A stretch of 64,000 nucleotides of DNA from Gemmatimonas phototrophica. GTDB taxonomy: Bacteria; Gemmatimonadota; Gemmatimonadetes; Gemmatimonadales; Gemmatimonadaceae. Under the pieces are notes generated by a model, which saw only the letters and a list, made by a program, of their open reading frames with translations, searched no databases and was not told the origin of the DNA. The stretch is from positions 3,224,001-3,288,000 of the forward strand of contig NZ_CP011454.1 of NCBI RefSeq assembly GCF_000695095.2. The letters are read 5' to 3'. The position numbers and the translations under genes are program-made. Shown here in pieces: positions 1 through 7,383 of the stretch (positions are counted from its first letter, which is position 1; each line of letters begins with the position of its first letter).

Positions 1-1
1 G

Positions 2-1216
2 CGCTCGAACGACGTGTGGCTCGGCGCCACGCAGCCAGTGGGAAGCCTGGGACGTTTTCGCTTTGCCGCGTTGGGCAGCGGCAATGTGCAGTTCAAGGAA
101 GGCGTCGCCGGCGGTGGGCAGGCGCAAGGGTTGCTCACTATGCGCGCACGGGCGCGTTTTGGGGAGCAGCGCGTCTGGAGTGCCGTGAGCTATGGCCGGT
201 CATCCATCAACGGACAGATCGCGGGATCCGGGTTCGGCAATCCCATGCTCACCGGCTTCATTGCCCCCAGCATGCCCGCTGAACCATCTGTCGGCGACAC
301 GACCATCACGCGCCGGGTGGATGTGGGCCAGTTGGGTCGCGCCGAGGCGGGCATGGTCACGACGTACGCCGGTGTAGAGTTCGCGTTTGGCATGTCGTTT
401 GAGCGGGCGACCCGCGTTACGACGCAGACACTCACGGTGGATGTGCCGCGTGTGGCGGTCAATGTCCCCAATAGCGCGGGACAACTCTCTGGCAGCAGCA
501 GCACGCTGCGTACGATGCAACGACGCGATCTGGCCACCGGCATTGCGTCGGCGGGCTTCAACACCGGCCAGACGCAGTGGCTGCTGTCTGTTACCGCGCC
601 GGTCGCCTCCTGGATCAACAGCGATGCGTTGGCGCCGCGGCCGCAAACGATTCCCACAGTCGCGACACTCGCCGTGGTCCAACCCGTCACGGGCTGGCTG
701 TCGCTGGTTGGTGCGGCCGCCACGAATGCGGCCACCGTCGGTGGTGGATCGATGTTGAGCGATCAGCTGCGCGATCGTGCGCGGTCGGCCTTTTCTCCGG
801 TGGTGGCGCTGGGTGTTCGTATTTCGCGATTGCCCTGGCGCGACAACGATGGCACCCCCGCCGGAATTCTGGCCTTCGAGACGCGCACATTGGGTGCAGT
901 GGACCGTGTGTCCATTGAGCAGGGCAATGACGAGTCCGGCGATGCCTACGCGTCACGCGATACGCTGCGAGTGGTGCTCCTCATCGATGCGCCCAAGGCG
1001 GAGTCGGTGGAACTGATGGGCGACGCAACGCAGTGGAGCATCACGCAAATGCGTCGGTTGCCCAACGGACGCTGGCGCGCCGAACTGAAGCTGTCACCAG
1101 GCATGCACCGCGTCACCGTGCGCGCCGACGGCGGGCAATGGATTGCCCCCCCGGGGCTCCCCATCGGCAACGATGAATATGGGAGCCCAGTCGGCATGAT
1201 CATCGTGCGCCGATAG
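2..1216 (+). CDS. Barrel-like secreted protein with C-terminal glycogen-binding (CBM48-like) domain, 5' partial
   Basis: The reading frame is open from base 2, so the gene begins before the window; the GTG at 14 is only the first internal start-type codon. The visible part is about 404 residues. The first ~300 residues are rich in Gly, Ser, Thr and alternating hydrophobics (strand-like, as in outer-membrane barrels) with no catalytic motif that I recognise. The last ~85 residues (from about base 960) have the pattern of an AMPK/isoamylase-N glycogen-binding domain: a hydrophobic strand, then MGDATQWS, a tryptophan in NGRWRAEL, and a terminal strand. Such tails occur on envelope proteins in related bacteria, and here the domain may be structural rather than carbohydrate-binding. 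The domain call is fairly secure; the barrel fold is an inference. Confidence 0.65.
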   Translation, partial: RSNDVWLGATQPVGSLGRFRFAALGSGNVQFKEGVAGGGQAQGLLTMRARARFGEQRVWSAVSYGRSSINGQIAGSGFGNPMLTGFIAPSMPAEPSVGDTTITRRVDVGQLGRAEAGMVTTYAGVEFAFGMSFERATRVTTQTLTVDVPRVAVNVPNSAGQLSGSSSTLRTMQRRDLATGIASAGFNTGQTQWLLSVTAPVASWINSDALAPRPQTIPTVATLAVVQPVTGWLSLVGAAATNAATVGGGSMLSDQLRDRARSAFSPVVALGVRISRLPWRDNDGTPAGILAFETRTLGAVDRVSIEQGNDESGDAYASRDTLRVVLLIDAPKAESVELMGDATQWSITQMRRLPNGRWRAELKLSPGMHRVTVRADGGQWIAPPGLPIGNDEYGSPVGMIIVRR

Positions 1217-1571
1217 TGTCAGATGGCAGACTTCTGACCACCGAGGCGTGAATCAGAGGTGCGAGTATTGAGAGTTGAGAAGTGCGATGGATATCGAAGG
1301 TGAGAGTGTCGAGATAACCACGACAATCAGAGGTGCGAGTAGTTGCCTCCGCGCGGATGTGCCCCGCACTGGCGTGGAATAACGGCGGGGACGACCGCTG
1401 TTCCAGCGGCGTCCGTGTCCGGCACTCCCCGCGCGGACGAAGTGCTCGGACCTCGCATCGTCGTGGTTATCTCGACACTCTCACCCTCGATATCCATCGC
1501 ACAGCTCGACTCGCAACGCTCGCACCTCTGACTCCCAACTCGGCGATCTCAGATCTCAGATCTCCCCGCGC
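1217..1571. other. Structured intergenic region with nested inverted repeats
   Basis: No convincing gene lies in this 355-base gap between convergent genes. It holds a 46-base inverted repeat (1282-1327 against 1457-1502, two mismatches), a 17-base direct repeat (1251-1267 and 1325-1341), and a 13-base reverse-complement copy of the core of that repeat at 1519-1531. The region between the arms is itself partly self-complementary (around 1349-1364 against 1420-1438). The short ORFs across it are by-products of the repeat. Confidence 0.8.
1282..1502. repeat. Long inverted repeat, 46-base arms, 129-base loop
   Basis: Arms 1282-1327 and 1457-1502 are reverse complements with 44 of 46 matches. 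The position between two convergent genes fits a bidirectional terminator or a small non-autonomous repeat element. The long structured loop is atypical of a simple terminator. Confidence 0.8.
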
Positions 1572-3359
1572 TCAGCGCGGCGGCCGGACTTTGATGCGTT
1601 GCGTGGTGGAATCGGTAATTCCCGCGCCGCTCACGAGCAGGGTGAGCTGGTACTCGCCCGCGGGCACATTGGGGAAATTGAGCGTCAGACTGCGCCCTGG
1701 TCCGCCATCGGGACGGCCGTTGTCGTTGTAGCGAATGGACACCGGTGTCAGCGCCTTGGAGAGGCCGATGGATGAGCCAAACTTCTGCATGAAGCTGGCG
1801 CCGAGTCTGGTGGCGCGCAGCGACACCTGCAGCGGGGCACCCGGGCTCGCGGCACGGTACATCTCCCAGTAGATGCCGATCTGCGTGCCGCCCTCAATCT
1901 CGAGCGAGCCGTACGCCTGTGGCGCGTTGCGCTCGAGGCTCGGCGTGGGCGACGGATCACCACGCTGCAACAGCAGGTAGTCGGAGAGCCGTGCGTCGGC
2001 CGCGAGGGGCTGCACGGTGCTGCGCACCCGCGCGGCGCGCTTTCCCGTGGGGGCCAGCACTTCAACACTGGCAACCATAGGTGCACGCATGGGGGCAAGC
2101 AGTGCGCCGTTGGCCCCGGCACTGTCCTTGGTGACCTGCACCGGTGCCGTACCATCCAACCGATCGAGAACGAGGCCAGCCGTGTACGGCGCACGCCCCA
2201 TCTCCAGTTCGCGCATCAATCGATAGCCACCTGCCAGCAGCGTGGTGTCTCCGCGACGGAAGCGGGCGAATTGGTTGGGGAGTGCCCCAAAGCCGGCGGC
2301 ATAGCGTGTGCTATACCGCATGCGCGCCTTCTTGCGACGCGGCTCCCAGTCGGTAGCCAGTGCCCCCACCGGCGTTTCAATGGCTTCGATGAGCGGCATG
2401 AAGTCATAGCTGGGGGTAGGCTCGTGACCAATGACCTGTGGCGGGCGAGGATCGGCCACCCCGCCATTTTGCACCGACCAGGCCGTGGGCCATCCGTAGC
2501 GCACCTGCGACTCGAGCAGGTCATCACCCCACTGCAGGTCGTAGGGAATACGTCCCAACGAGTGCACCCGTGACATGGTCCGCCGCGCGAACAGTTCGTT
2601 CTTCAGGTCGTTGCCCGGGAGCATCCACAGCGGCTGCGCCAGGCGAAAGATGCGCTCGTTGCGCGCCACACGATCGGCGCAGGACAACGCCTTGTAGCCC
2701 GCGTGCATGAGCGGATCGAGCCACATGGTGAGATCGGTCCAGGCACACCGCTGCGCCTCGGGCATGGTGGCCAAGGCCCGTTCAAAGGCCTGTGCACTGG
2801 CGACATGCTGATTGACGTTGTGCAGCGCCATGCCGCGCAGCGCATGACACCACCATTCCGTGCCCGCACAGTTCCGCGCAGCACTGAGGGCGATATCGGG
2901 AAACCCGCCTTCGATGGCGTAGCGTACCCGCATGCCATTGACCCAGTCGTCTTTGGGGTCGGCGGCCTGCGCCTTCTGCAGCAGTTCGAGCAACTGTTCG
3001 CGTTCGAGCTTGGCGTCTGCCCGTTCGGCCGGCGGCGGGACATCGCCGTTGTTGTTCCAATAGCAGATACGCCCCAGCGGCACTTCGCAGGTGGCATCGG
3101 CGCCACCGTTGTAGAAGCGCAGCCCCAGTCGATGGTTGCGCTCAAACGCATCCTGTTGGCCGCGGGCGGCGGAGCCCAGCGCACTCAGGCTGCTGACGGC
3201 GCCACGCAAAGGATCGCGCGATGGCGCGACCGCGGTACTGTCAACGGCGTTACCCCCGGTGACCGCCTGCGCGTACGCCGGGGACGTGAAGCCCGCGGCA
3301 CCCGCCAGAAAGGCGAGAACCAGAGCACGTTTGCGAAAACCCATTACACGCTGATCCAC
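1572..3359 (-). CDS. Secreted protein of unknown function
   Basis: A 595-residue protein with a clear Sec signal peptide (Lys/Arg start, hydrophobic stretch, cleavage near SPAYAQA at about residue 31). The GTG at 3359 is preceded by an AAGGA ribosome site, which supports this start; an ATG five codons later is the alternative. The middle (about residues 120-260) is helical with several Cys and Trp residues, suggesting a repeat-type or disulfide-bonded region. The last ~100 residues are strand-rich and end in a pattern like an immunoglobulin-like accessory domain (GEYQLTLLVSG). I do not recognise the family. It is followed downstream by the large inverted repeat and preceded by an outer-membrane protein on the same strand, so an envelope role is likely. 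Confidence 0.6.
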   Translation of the reverse strand: MDQRVMGFRKRALVLAFLAGAAGFTSPAYAQAVTGGNAVDSTAVAPSRDPLRGAVSSLSALGSAARGQQDAFERNHRLGLRFYNGGADATCEVPLGRICYWNNNGDVPPPAERADAKLEREQLLELLQKAQAADPKDDWVNGMRVRYAIEGGFPDIALSAARNCAGTEWWCHALRGMALHNVNQHVASAQAFERALATMPEAQRCAWTDLTMWLDPLMHAGYKALSCADRVARNERIFRLAQPLWMLPGNDLKNELFARRTMSRVHSLGRIPYDLQWGDDLLESQVRYGWPTAWSVQNGGVADPRPPQVIGHEPTPSYDFMPLIEAIETPVGALATDWEPRRKKARMRYSTRYAAGFGALPNQFARFRRGDTTLLAGGYRLMRELEMGRAPYTAGLVLDRLDGTAPVQVTKDSAGANGALLAPMRAPMVASVEVLAPTGKRAARVRSTVQPLAADARLSDYLLLQRGDPSPTPSLERNAPQAYGSLEIEGGTQIGIYWEMYRAASPGAPLQVSLRATRLGASFMQKFGSSIGLSKALTPVSIRYNDNGRPDGGPGRSLTLNFPNVPAGEYQLTLLVSGAGITDSTTQRIKVRPPR

Positions 3360-3434
3360 GGAAATCCTTGTGTTGAAAGTGCCGCTGCAACCTACCGCCG
3401 CGGGCGCTTCGTGGCATCAGCGTTTTGCTACCCG

Positions 3435-4058
3435 CTAGAAGCGCAGCTTCACACCCGCCGTCAGCGCCCAGTTGTGCGCCAGATTCCCCTCGGCCCGGAA
3501 GCCTATTGCGTCTTCCGAATTGAAGCGGCTGATCCAGTCCTTGGCCTGCACCCGGAGCGCCAACCCTTCGGAGAATCCGATATCCACCCCTACCCCGGCA
3601 GAGTACGCAACGTTCGAGGCCCGGGTCTCAAAGACGCTGGCCTTGATGTCGTTGGTCATCCCGCCAATCCCCCCCTGCACGAACGGGGCAATACCAGTTG
3701 AACGTCCGACCAGGCCGCCAAGTTCGAGCCCAACGTCGTACATCCACGTTTTGGCCGACCCCACGTTGACACCACCCAGCAACGGCAACCCTATGCGCAG
3801 ATCGCCGGACGCATAGGCGAGGTTCCCCACCAGCGCGATCCCCTTGGTGAGCGGAATGGCCCCTTGGGCGCCAACCATGGGCGCATTGGTCGTGGCAATA
3901 CTGGTTCCCACGGGACCGTCGTACCAGTTGCCGGTAATGAGGTAGCCCGCGTACGGGGTGAGGTGGGCACCAACCCCGGTACTCTGCGCTTTGGCAGCCA
4001 GGGGGAGCGCCGTAATCAGGGAAGCCACGAGGGCGGTACGAACAAACGAGGACGTCAT
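3435..4058 (-). CDS. Outer-membrane beta-barrel protein
   Basis: The frame opens at 4130, but the ATG at 4058 has a GGAG site 6 bases upstream and begins a good signal peptide ending near AKAQS, giving 207 residues. The mature part alternates short hydrophobic and Gly-rich strands and ends in an aromatic residue (GVKLRF), the usual C-terminal signature of an outer-membrane barrel. Size and pattern match the eight-stranded OmpA/OmpX-like class, typically a structural or adhesion protein. There is no OmpA peptidoglycan domain. A single gene between the secreted protein at 1572-3359 and the TerC gene, all on the minus strand. Function beyond barrel is not determinable. Confidence 0.7.
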   Translation of the reverse strand: MTSSFVRTALVASLITALPLAAKAQSTGVGAHLTPYAGYLITGNWYDGPVGTSIATTNAPMVGAQGAIPLTKGIALVGNLAYASGDLRIGLPLLGGVNVGSAKTWMYDVGLELGGLVGRSTGIAPFVQGGIGGMTNDIKASVFETRASNVAYSAGVGVDIGFSEGLALRVQAKDWISRFNSEDAIGFRAEGNLAHNWALTAGVKLRF

Positions 4059-4161
4059 GAGCACTCCATTGAGGTGACGCCTGGAAGGAGTGCATGACGG
4101 GGACCATTTCGACACAATGTCGCAAACCATTCACATGCAGATGTTTCCATCATTAGGATAA

Positions 4162-4193
4162 AGTCCGATGTCCTGTATTGAGGACACCGGACT
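4162..4193. terminator. Hairpin downstream of terC-like gene
   Basis: Arms 4162-4174 and 4181-4193 pair at 12 of 13 positions across a 6-base loop. It lies 25 bases after the stop of the minus-strand TerC gene and on that strand is followed by a short T-containing stretch (TTTATCC). It is therefore a probable transcription terminator. Confidence 0.55.
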
Positions 4194-4217
4194 GACCTAT
4201 TGGCACGACGACGTGAC

Positions 4218-4940
4218 TCAGGCGCTTCCTTGTTTCTTGCGCACGCGAATGTTGAGCATTTCCACCACCACGGAAAACGCCATGGCGGCGTAGGTGTAGC
4301 CCTTCGGGATGTGCTGTCCCATGCCTTCGGCCACGAGATTGGTACCGATGAGCACGAGAAACGACAGCGCCAGCATCTTGATGGTGGGGTGACGATCCAC
4401 AAAATCGCTGATCGACGACGCCGAGCCCAGCATGACGAGGAGCGCCACCACATTGGCCAGAATCATGATGGAGACGTCGTCCGCCATTCCAACGGCCGTG
4501 ATGACGGAGTCCAGCGAAAACACGATATCGAGCACGGCGATCTGCGCCACGGTGGTCCAGAGTGACCGGCCGGCTTTGGCGGCCTGCTCCATTTCTTCGT
4601 CGGGACCTTCGAGCTTGTGATGAATCTCCATGGTGGCTTTGCCAATGAGAAACAGGCCGCCAATGAGGAGAATGAGATCACGCCCGGAGATGTCGTGCGA
4701 AAGCACCGCGAACAGCGGGCGCGTCAGCTGCATGACCCAGGTGATGGACAGCAGTAACAGGACGCGACTGATGAACGCGCCGGCGAGCCCAAAAGAGCGG
4801 GCCTTGGCCTGCTCCTCCGGCTTGAGCTTCCCCGACAAAATGGAAATGAAGATGATGTTGTCGATGCCGAGAACAATCTCGAGCACGGACAAGGTGAGCA
4901 GGGAAATCCACGCCTGCGGGTTGTTCAGCCAGTCAAACAT
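4218..4940 (-). CDS. TerC/Alx family integral membrane protein
   Basis: A 240-residue polytopic membrane protein. It carries the TerC family signature near the N-terminus (LEIVLGIDNIIFIS, about residues 20-33) with the conserved acidic residues of the first membrane helix, and a second related motif (LDIVFSLDSVITAVG, about 137-151), reflecting the family's internal repeat. Six to seven membrane helices are visible. Family members are linked to manganese export, protein metalation of exported enzymes, pH response or tellurite resistance; which applies here cannot be told. It stands alone, with no ter operon around it, which favours the housekeeping YgdQ/YkoY-like type. A hairpin follows the stop codon. 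Confidence 0.88.
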   Translation of the reverse strand: MFDWLNNPQAWISLLTLSVLEIVLGIDNIIFISILSGKLKPEEQAKARSFGLAGAFISRVLLLLSITWVMQLTRPLFAVLSHDISGRDLILLIGGLFLIGKATMEIHHKLEGPDEEMEQAAKAGRSLWTTVAQIAVLDIVFSLDSVITAVGMADDVSIMILANVVALLVMLGSASSISDFVDRHPTIKMLALSFLVLIGTNLVAEGMGQHIPKGYTYAAMAFSVVVEMLNIRVRKKQGSA

Positions 4941-5019
4941 CGCGTAAGGTCATCAGGAAGCCGTCCGGAAAGAAGGCGTGCGGGACGTAAGCCGTGCCGG
5001 TGGTTAGTTTTTGCCGGAT

Positions 5020-5751
5020 ATGACCGGTGAACCGAACACCTCCCCGGCCGGGTTTCCGGCCACGAGCAAGCCAGCCGTCGTGTTGTTGTCTGGCGGTCTG
5101 GATTCCACGACCGTGTTGGCGGTGGCCAAGCGGGATGGATACACACCGTTTGCCATGACCTTCCGGTATGGTCAGCGCCATTCGGTGGAAATCGATGCCG
5201 CCCGGCGTGTCGCCCAGGCAATGGGAGTGGCCAAGCACGTCGTGGTCGATATCGATTTGCGCCAATGGGGCGGCTCGGCGCTCACCGCCGACGTGGACGT
5301 GCCGAAAGACCGCGATGTGGACCACGCGGTGGACGAGATTCCGGTCACCTATGTCCCGGCGCGCAACACGATCTTCATGTCGTTTGCACTGGCGTGGGCG
5401 GAAGTGCTGGGGGCGGACGCCATTTTCATTGGGGTGAACGCCCTGGACTATTCGGGCTATCCCGATTGCCGTCCGGAATACGTGGCGGCCTTTGAGACGA
5501 TGGCGAATCTGGCGACGGCCGCCGGGGTGCAAGGCACCCACCGGCTGCGTATTCACGCCCCACTCCAGCACCTCACGAAGGCGCAGATTGTCGCGCTGGG
5601 TCACGACCTGGGAGTGGACTACAGCATTACCACCAGCTGTTATGATCCGGCGCCAGACGGCACCGCCTGCGGGCACTGTGATGCCTGCCAGTTGCGGTTA
5701 CGCGGCTTTGCCGAAGCCGGTGCGCGTGACCCCATTGCCTACGCGGACTGA
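5020..5751 (+). CDS. queC: 7-cyano-7-deazaguanine synthase QueC
   Basis: QueC makes 7-cyano-7-deazaguanine (preQ0) from 7-carboxy-7-deazaguanine and ammonia with ATP, in the cytoplasm, on the way to queuosine in tRNA. The PP-loop SGGLDST lies at residues 24-30 of this 243-residue form. The C-terminal four-cysteine zinc site (CYDP...CGHCDAC) and the conserved Tyr-Val-Pro-Ala-Arg-Asn stretch are also present. The frame opens at a TTG at 5011, three codons earlier; ATG 5020 is preferred, though neither has a strong ribosome site. queE starts four bases after the stop, so the two form an operon. queD and queF are not in the window. Confidence 0.95.
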   Translation: MTGEPNTSPAGFPATSKPAVVLLSGGLDSTTVLAVAKRDGYTPFAMTFRYGQRHSVEIDAARRVAQAMGVAKHVVVDIDLRQWGGSALTADVDVPKDRDVDHAVDEIPVTYVPARNTIFMSFALAWAEVLGADAIFIGVNALDYSGYPDCRPEYVAAFETMANLATAAGVQGTHRLRIHAPLQHLTKAQIVALGHDLGVDYSITTSCYDPAPDGTACGHCDACQLRLRGFAEAGARDPIAYAD

Positions 5752-5755
5752 GCTT

Positions 5756-6394
5756 GTGTCCTATACGGTGAAGGAGTGCTTCTACACCTTGCAGGGCGAA
5801 GGGGTGAACGCCGGACGCGCCGCGGTGTTCTGCCGCTTTTCCGGTTGCAACCTCTGGACCGGACGCGAGGTGGACCGCGCGTCGGCGGTGTGTACCTTCT
5901 GCGATACCGACTTTGTAGGCGTGGGCCCCGATGGTGGCAAATTTGCGACGGCCGAGGCGCTGGCGGCCTTTGTGAAAAGCCGCTGGCCGGCCGACGCGCC
6001 GGCCTCCGTGCGACCCTTTGTGGTGTGCACCGGCGGGGAGCCGTTGTTGCAACTCGACGAGGCGGCCATTGCCGCGCTGCACGCCGAGGGATTTGAGGTG
6101 GCCGTTGAGACCAATGGGACCCAGCCAGCCCCGGCCGGTTTGGACTGGATTTGTGTCAGCCCCAAGGCCAACGCCCCGGTGGTGCTTGCCGCCGGCGACG
6201 AGCTCAAGCTGGTGTATCCGCAGCCTCTGGCCATGCCGGAGCGGTTTGCCGGGCTGAATTTCGCCCATTTCCTGCTGCAGCCCATGGATGGTCCGGATCA
6301 GGCCGCCAATACCGCGGCGGCGCTAGCCTACTGCTTGGCACACCCCCAATGGCGGCTCTCCGTGCAGACCCACAAGACGCTGGGGATCCGGTAG
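5756..6394 (+). CDS. queE: 7-carboxy-7-deazaguanine synthase QueE (radical SAM)
   Basis: QueE converts 6-carboxy-tetrahydropterin to 7-carboxy-7-deazaguanine, the step before QueC. The 212-residue protein starts at GTG 5756 in a frame that is open from much further upstream; the family N-terminus (YTVKECFYTLQGEG) fixes this start. The iron-sulfur cysteines are C31, C46 and C49, a CX14CX2C spacing that is the unusual QueE variant of the radical SAM motif. The SAM-binding CTGGEP motif follows at about residues 91-96. It lies 4 bases after queC and is followed by a strong hairpin, so queC-queE is a two-gene transcription unit. Confidence 0.95.
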   Translation: MSYTVKECFYTLQGEGVNAGRAAVFCRFSGCNLWTGREVDRASAVCTFCDTDFVGVGPDGGKFATAEALAAFVKSRWPADAPASVRPFVVCTGGEPLLQLDEAAIAALHAEGFEVAVETNGTQPAPAGLDWICVSPKANAPVVLAAGDELKLVYPQPLAMPERFAGLNFAHFLLQPMDGPDQAANTAAALAYCLAHPQWRLSVQTHKTLGIR

Positions 6395-6422
6395 GTGGGG
6401 GAAACTCACCACTCCAAACTCC

Positions 6423-6468
6423 AACCCGGAACCCGGACCCGGAACTGATCAGTTTCGGGTTCCGGGTT
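6423..6468. terminator. 13-bp perfect stem hairpin after queE
   Basis: Arms 6423-6435 and 6456-6468 are exact reverse complements around a 20-base loop. It starts 28 bases after the queE stop and is the likely terminator of queC-queE, although no run of T residues follows immediately. The arms resemble those of the hairpin at 26760-26797. Confidence 0.6.
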
Positions 6469-6572
6469 TGAGTTATGGGTTTTGGGCCAACGGATTCCCT
6501 TACTACTGAAACACCTACCGCAACATTCGTTTCCGCCGGTGTGACGGTTCACTCTGGTGCCGCGTCGCCCTC

Positions 6573-7211
6573 GTGAATACTTTCCCGAGTCTGCCTGCTC
6601 GGCCACTGCTCACCTTGCTCCCTGCCCCCGTGATCCGTCGCTCCCGCACCCTGCTTCCGGTCCTCGCCGCTGCGCTTGTCGCAGTGTCGTCGTCCGTGCA
6701 GGCGCAGGAGTCAGCGCGCGGCGTCACGCTGGAGTCGCGCAAGCCGTTTGCGGCGTTCAGTGCATCAGCCGAGCGTTTGCGCGACAGCATTGTCTCGAAG
6801 GCGCGCGGCAGTGTCGGCACGCGCTACAAGCTGGGTGGCACCAAGCCCGGTGTCGGCCTCGATTGCAGCGGCCTGGTGCGATACGCCATGAGCATGCTGG
6901 ATGTGGTGCTGCCGCGTACGGCACAGGGGCAGTCCAAGGTAGGCACCGAAGTGCCAAAGGACGTCGCAGCGCTCAAGCCCGGCGATGTGCTGACCTTCGG
7001 ACGCGGCAAGCGCATCTCGCACGTTGGCATCTATGTCGGCGACGGCAAGATGGTGCACGCCAGTACCTCGCGGCGGCAGGTTATCGAAACGTCGCTCACC
7101 AAGCGCAACCCGCTCATTCGTCAGTGGAAGGGTGTGCGGCGCTTCGTGGACACCAACTCCACGCAGCTGCGTGACAGTCTGCTGGCCTTCGCGGATTCGT
7201 TGTCCAAGTAA
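6573..7211 (+). CDS. Secreted NlpC/P60 family peptidoglycan hydrolase
   Basis: NlpC/P60 enzymes are papain-like cysteine peptidases that cut peptide stems of peptidoglycan. The catalytic Cys is C98 in LDCSG, the His is H150 in ISHVGIYVG, and H162 (VHAS) is the third polar residue. The domain fills residues ~70-200 of 212 and there is no cell-wall-binding domain. The GTG at 6573 places the signal peptide after 22 extra residues; a GTG at 6630, which would begin IRRSRTLL, gives a more typical signal peptide (cleavage near VQAQ) and may be the real start. Single gene, ending in a strong terminator. Confidence 0.88.
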   Translation: MNTFPSLPARPLLTLLPAPVIRRSRTLLPVLAAALVAVSSSVQAQESARGVTLESRKPFAAFSASAERLRDSIVSKARGSVGTRYKLGGTKPGVGLDCSGLVRYAMSMLDVVLPRTAQGQSKVGTEVPKDVAALKPGDVLTFGRGKRISHVGIYVGDGKMVHASTSRRQVIETSLTKRNPLIRQWKGVRRFVDTNSTQLRDSLLAFADSLSK

Positions 7212-7235
7212 AGCCAATCGTCGGGAAGCATCGCG

Positions 7236-7265
7236 GCTCGTGTCTCTAGTGACACGGGCTTTTTT
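7236..7265 (+). terminator. Rho-independent terminator
   Basis: Stem arms 7236-7244 and 7251-7259 surround a 6-base loop and are followed by six T residues (7260-7265). It lies 25 bases after the NlpC/P60 stop codon. Confidence 0.88.
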
Positions 7266-7383
7266 GTTGGTCGGCTGTTTTGGAAGGACTGATCGCAAAA
7301 CCGGCAACACGACGTCAGGAAGTTGCCAACCTGCCGCACAGGCTGCAGCGTAGTCGCACCCCTGTTACTCGGAGCTCCGATAT

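Noticed and set aside
5011-6394. Dpd-type DNA 7-deazaguanine modification island.
   Set aside because: Only queC and queE are present; no dpdA-K-type or tRNA-guanine-transglycosylase-like DNA modification gene is adjacent.
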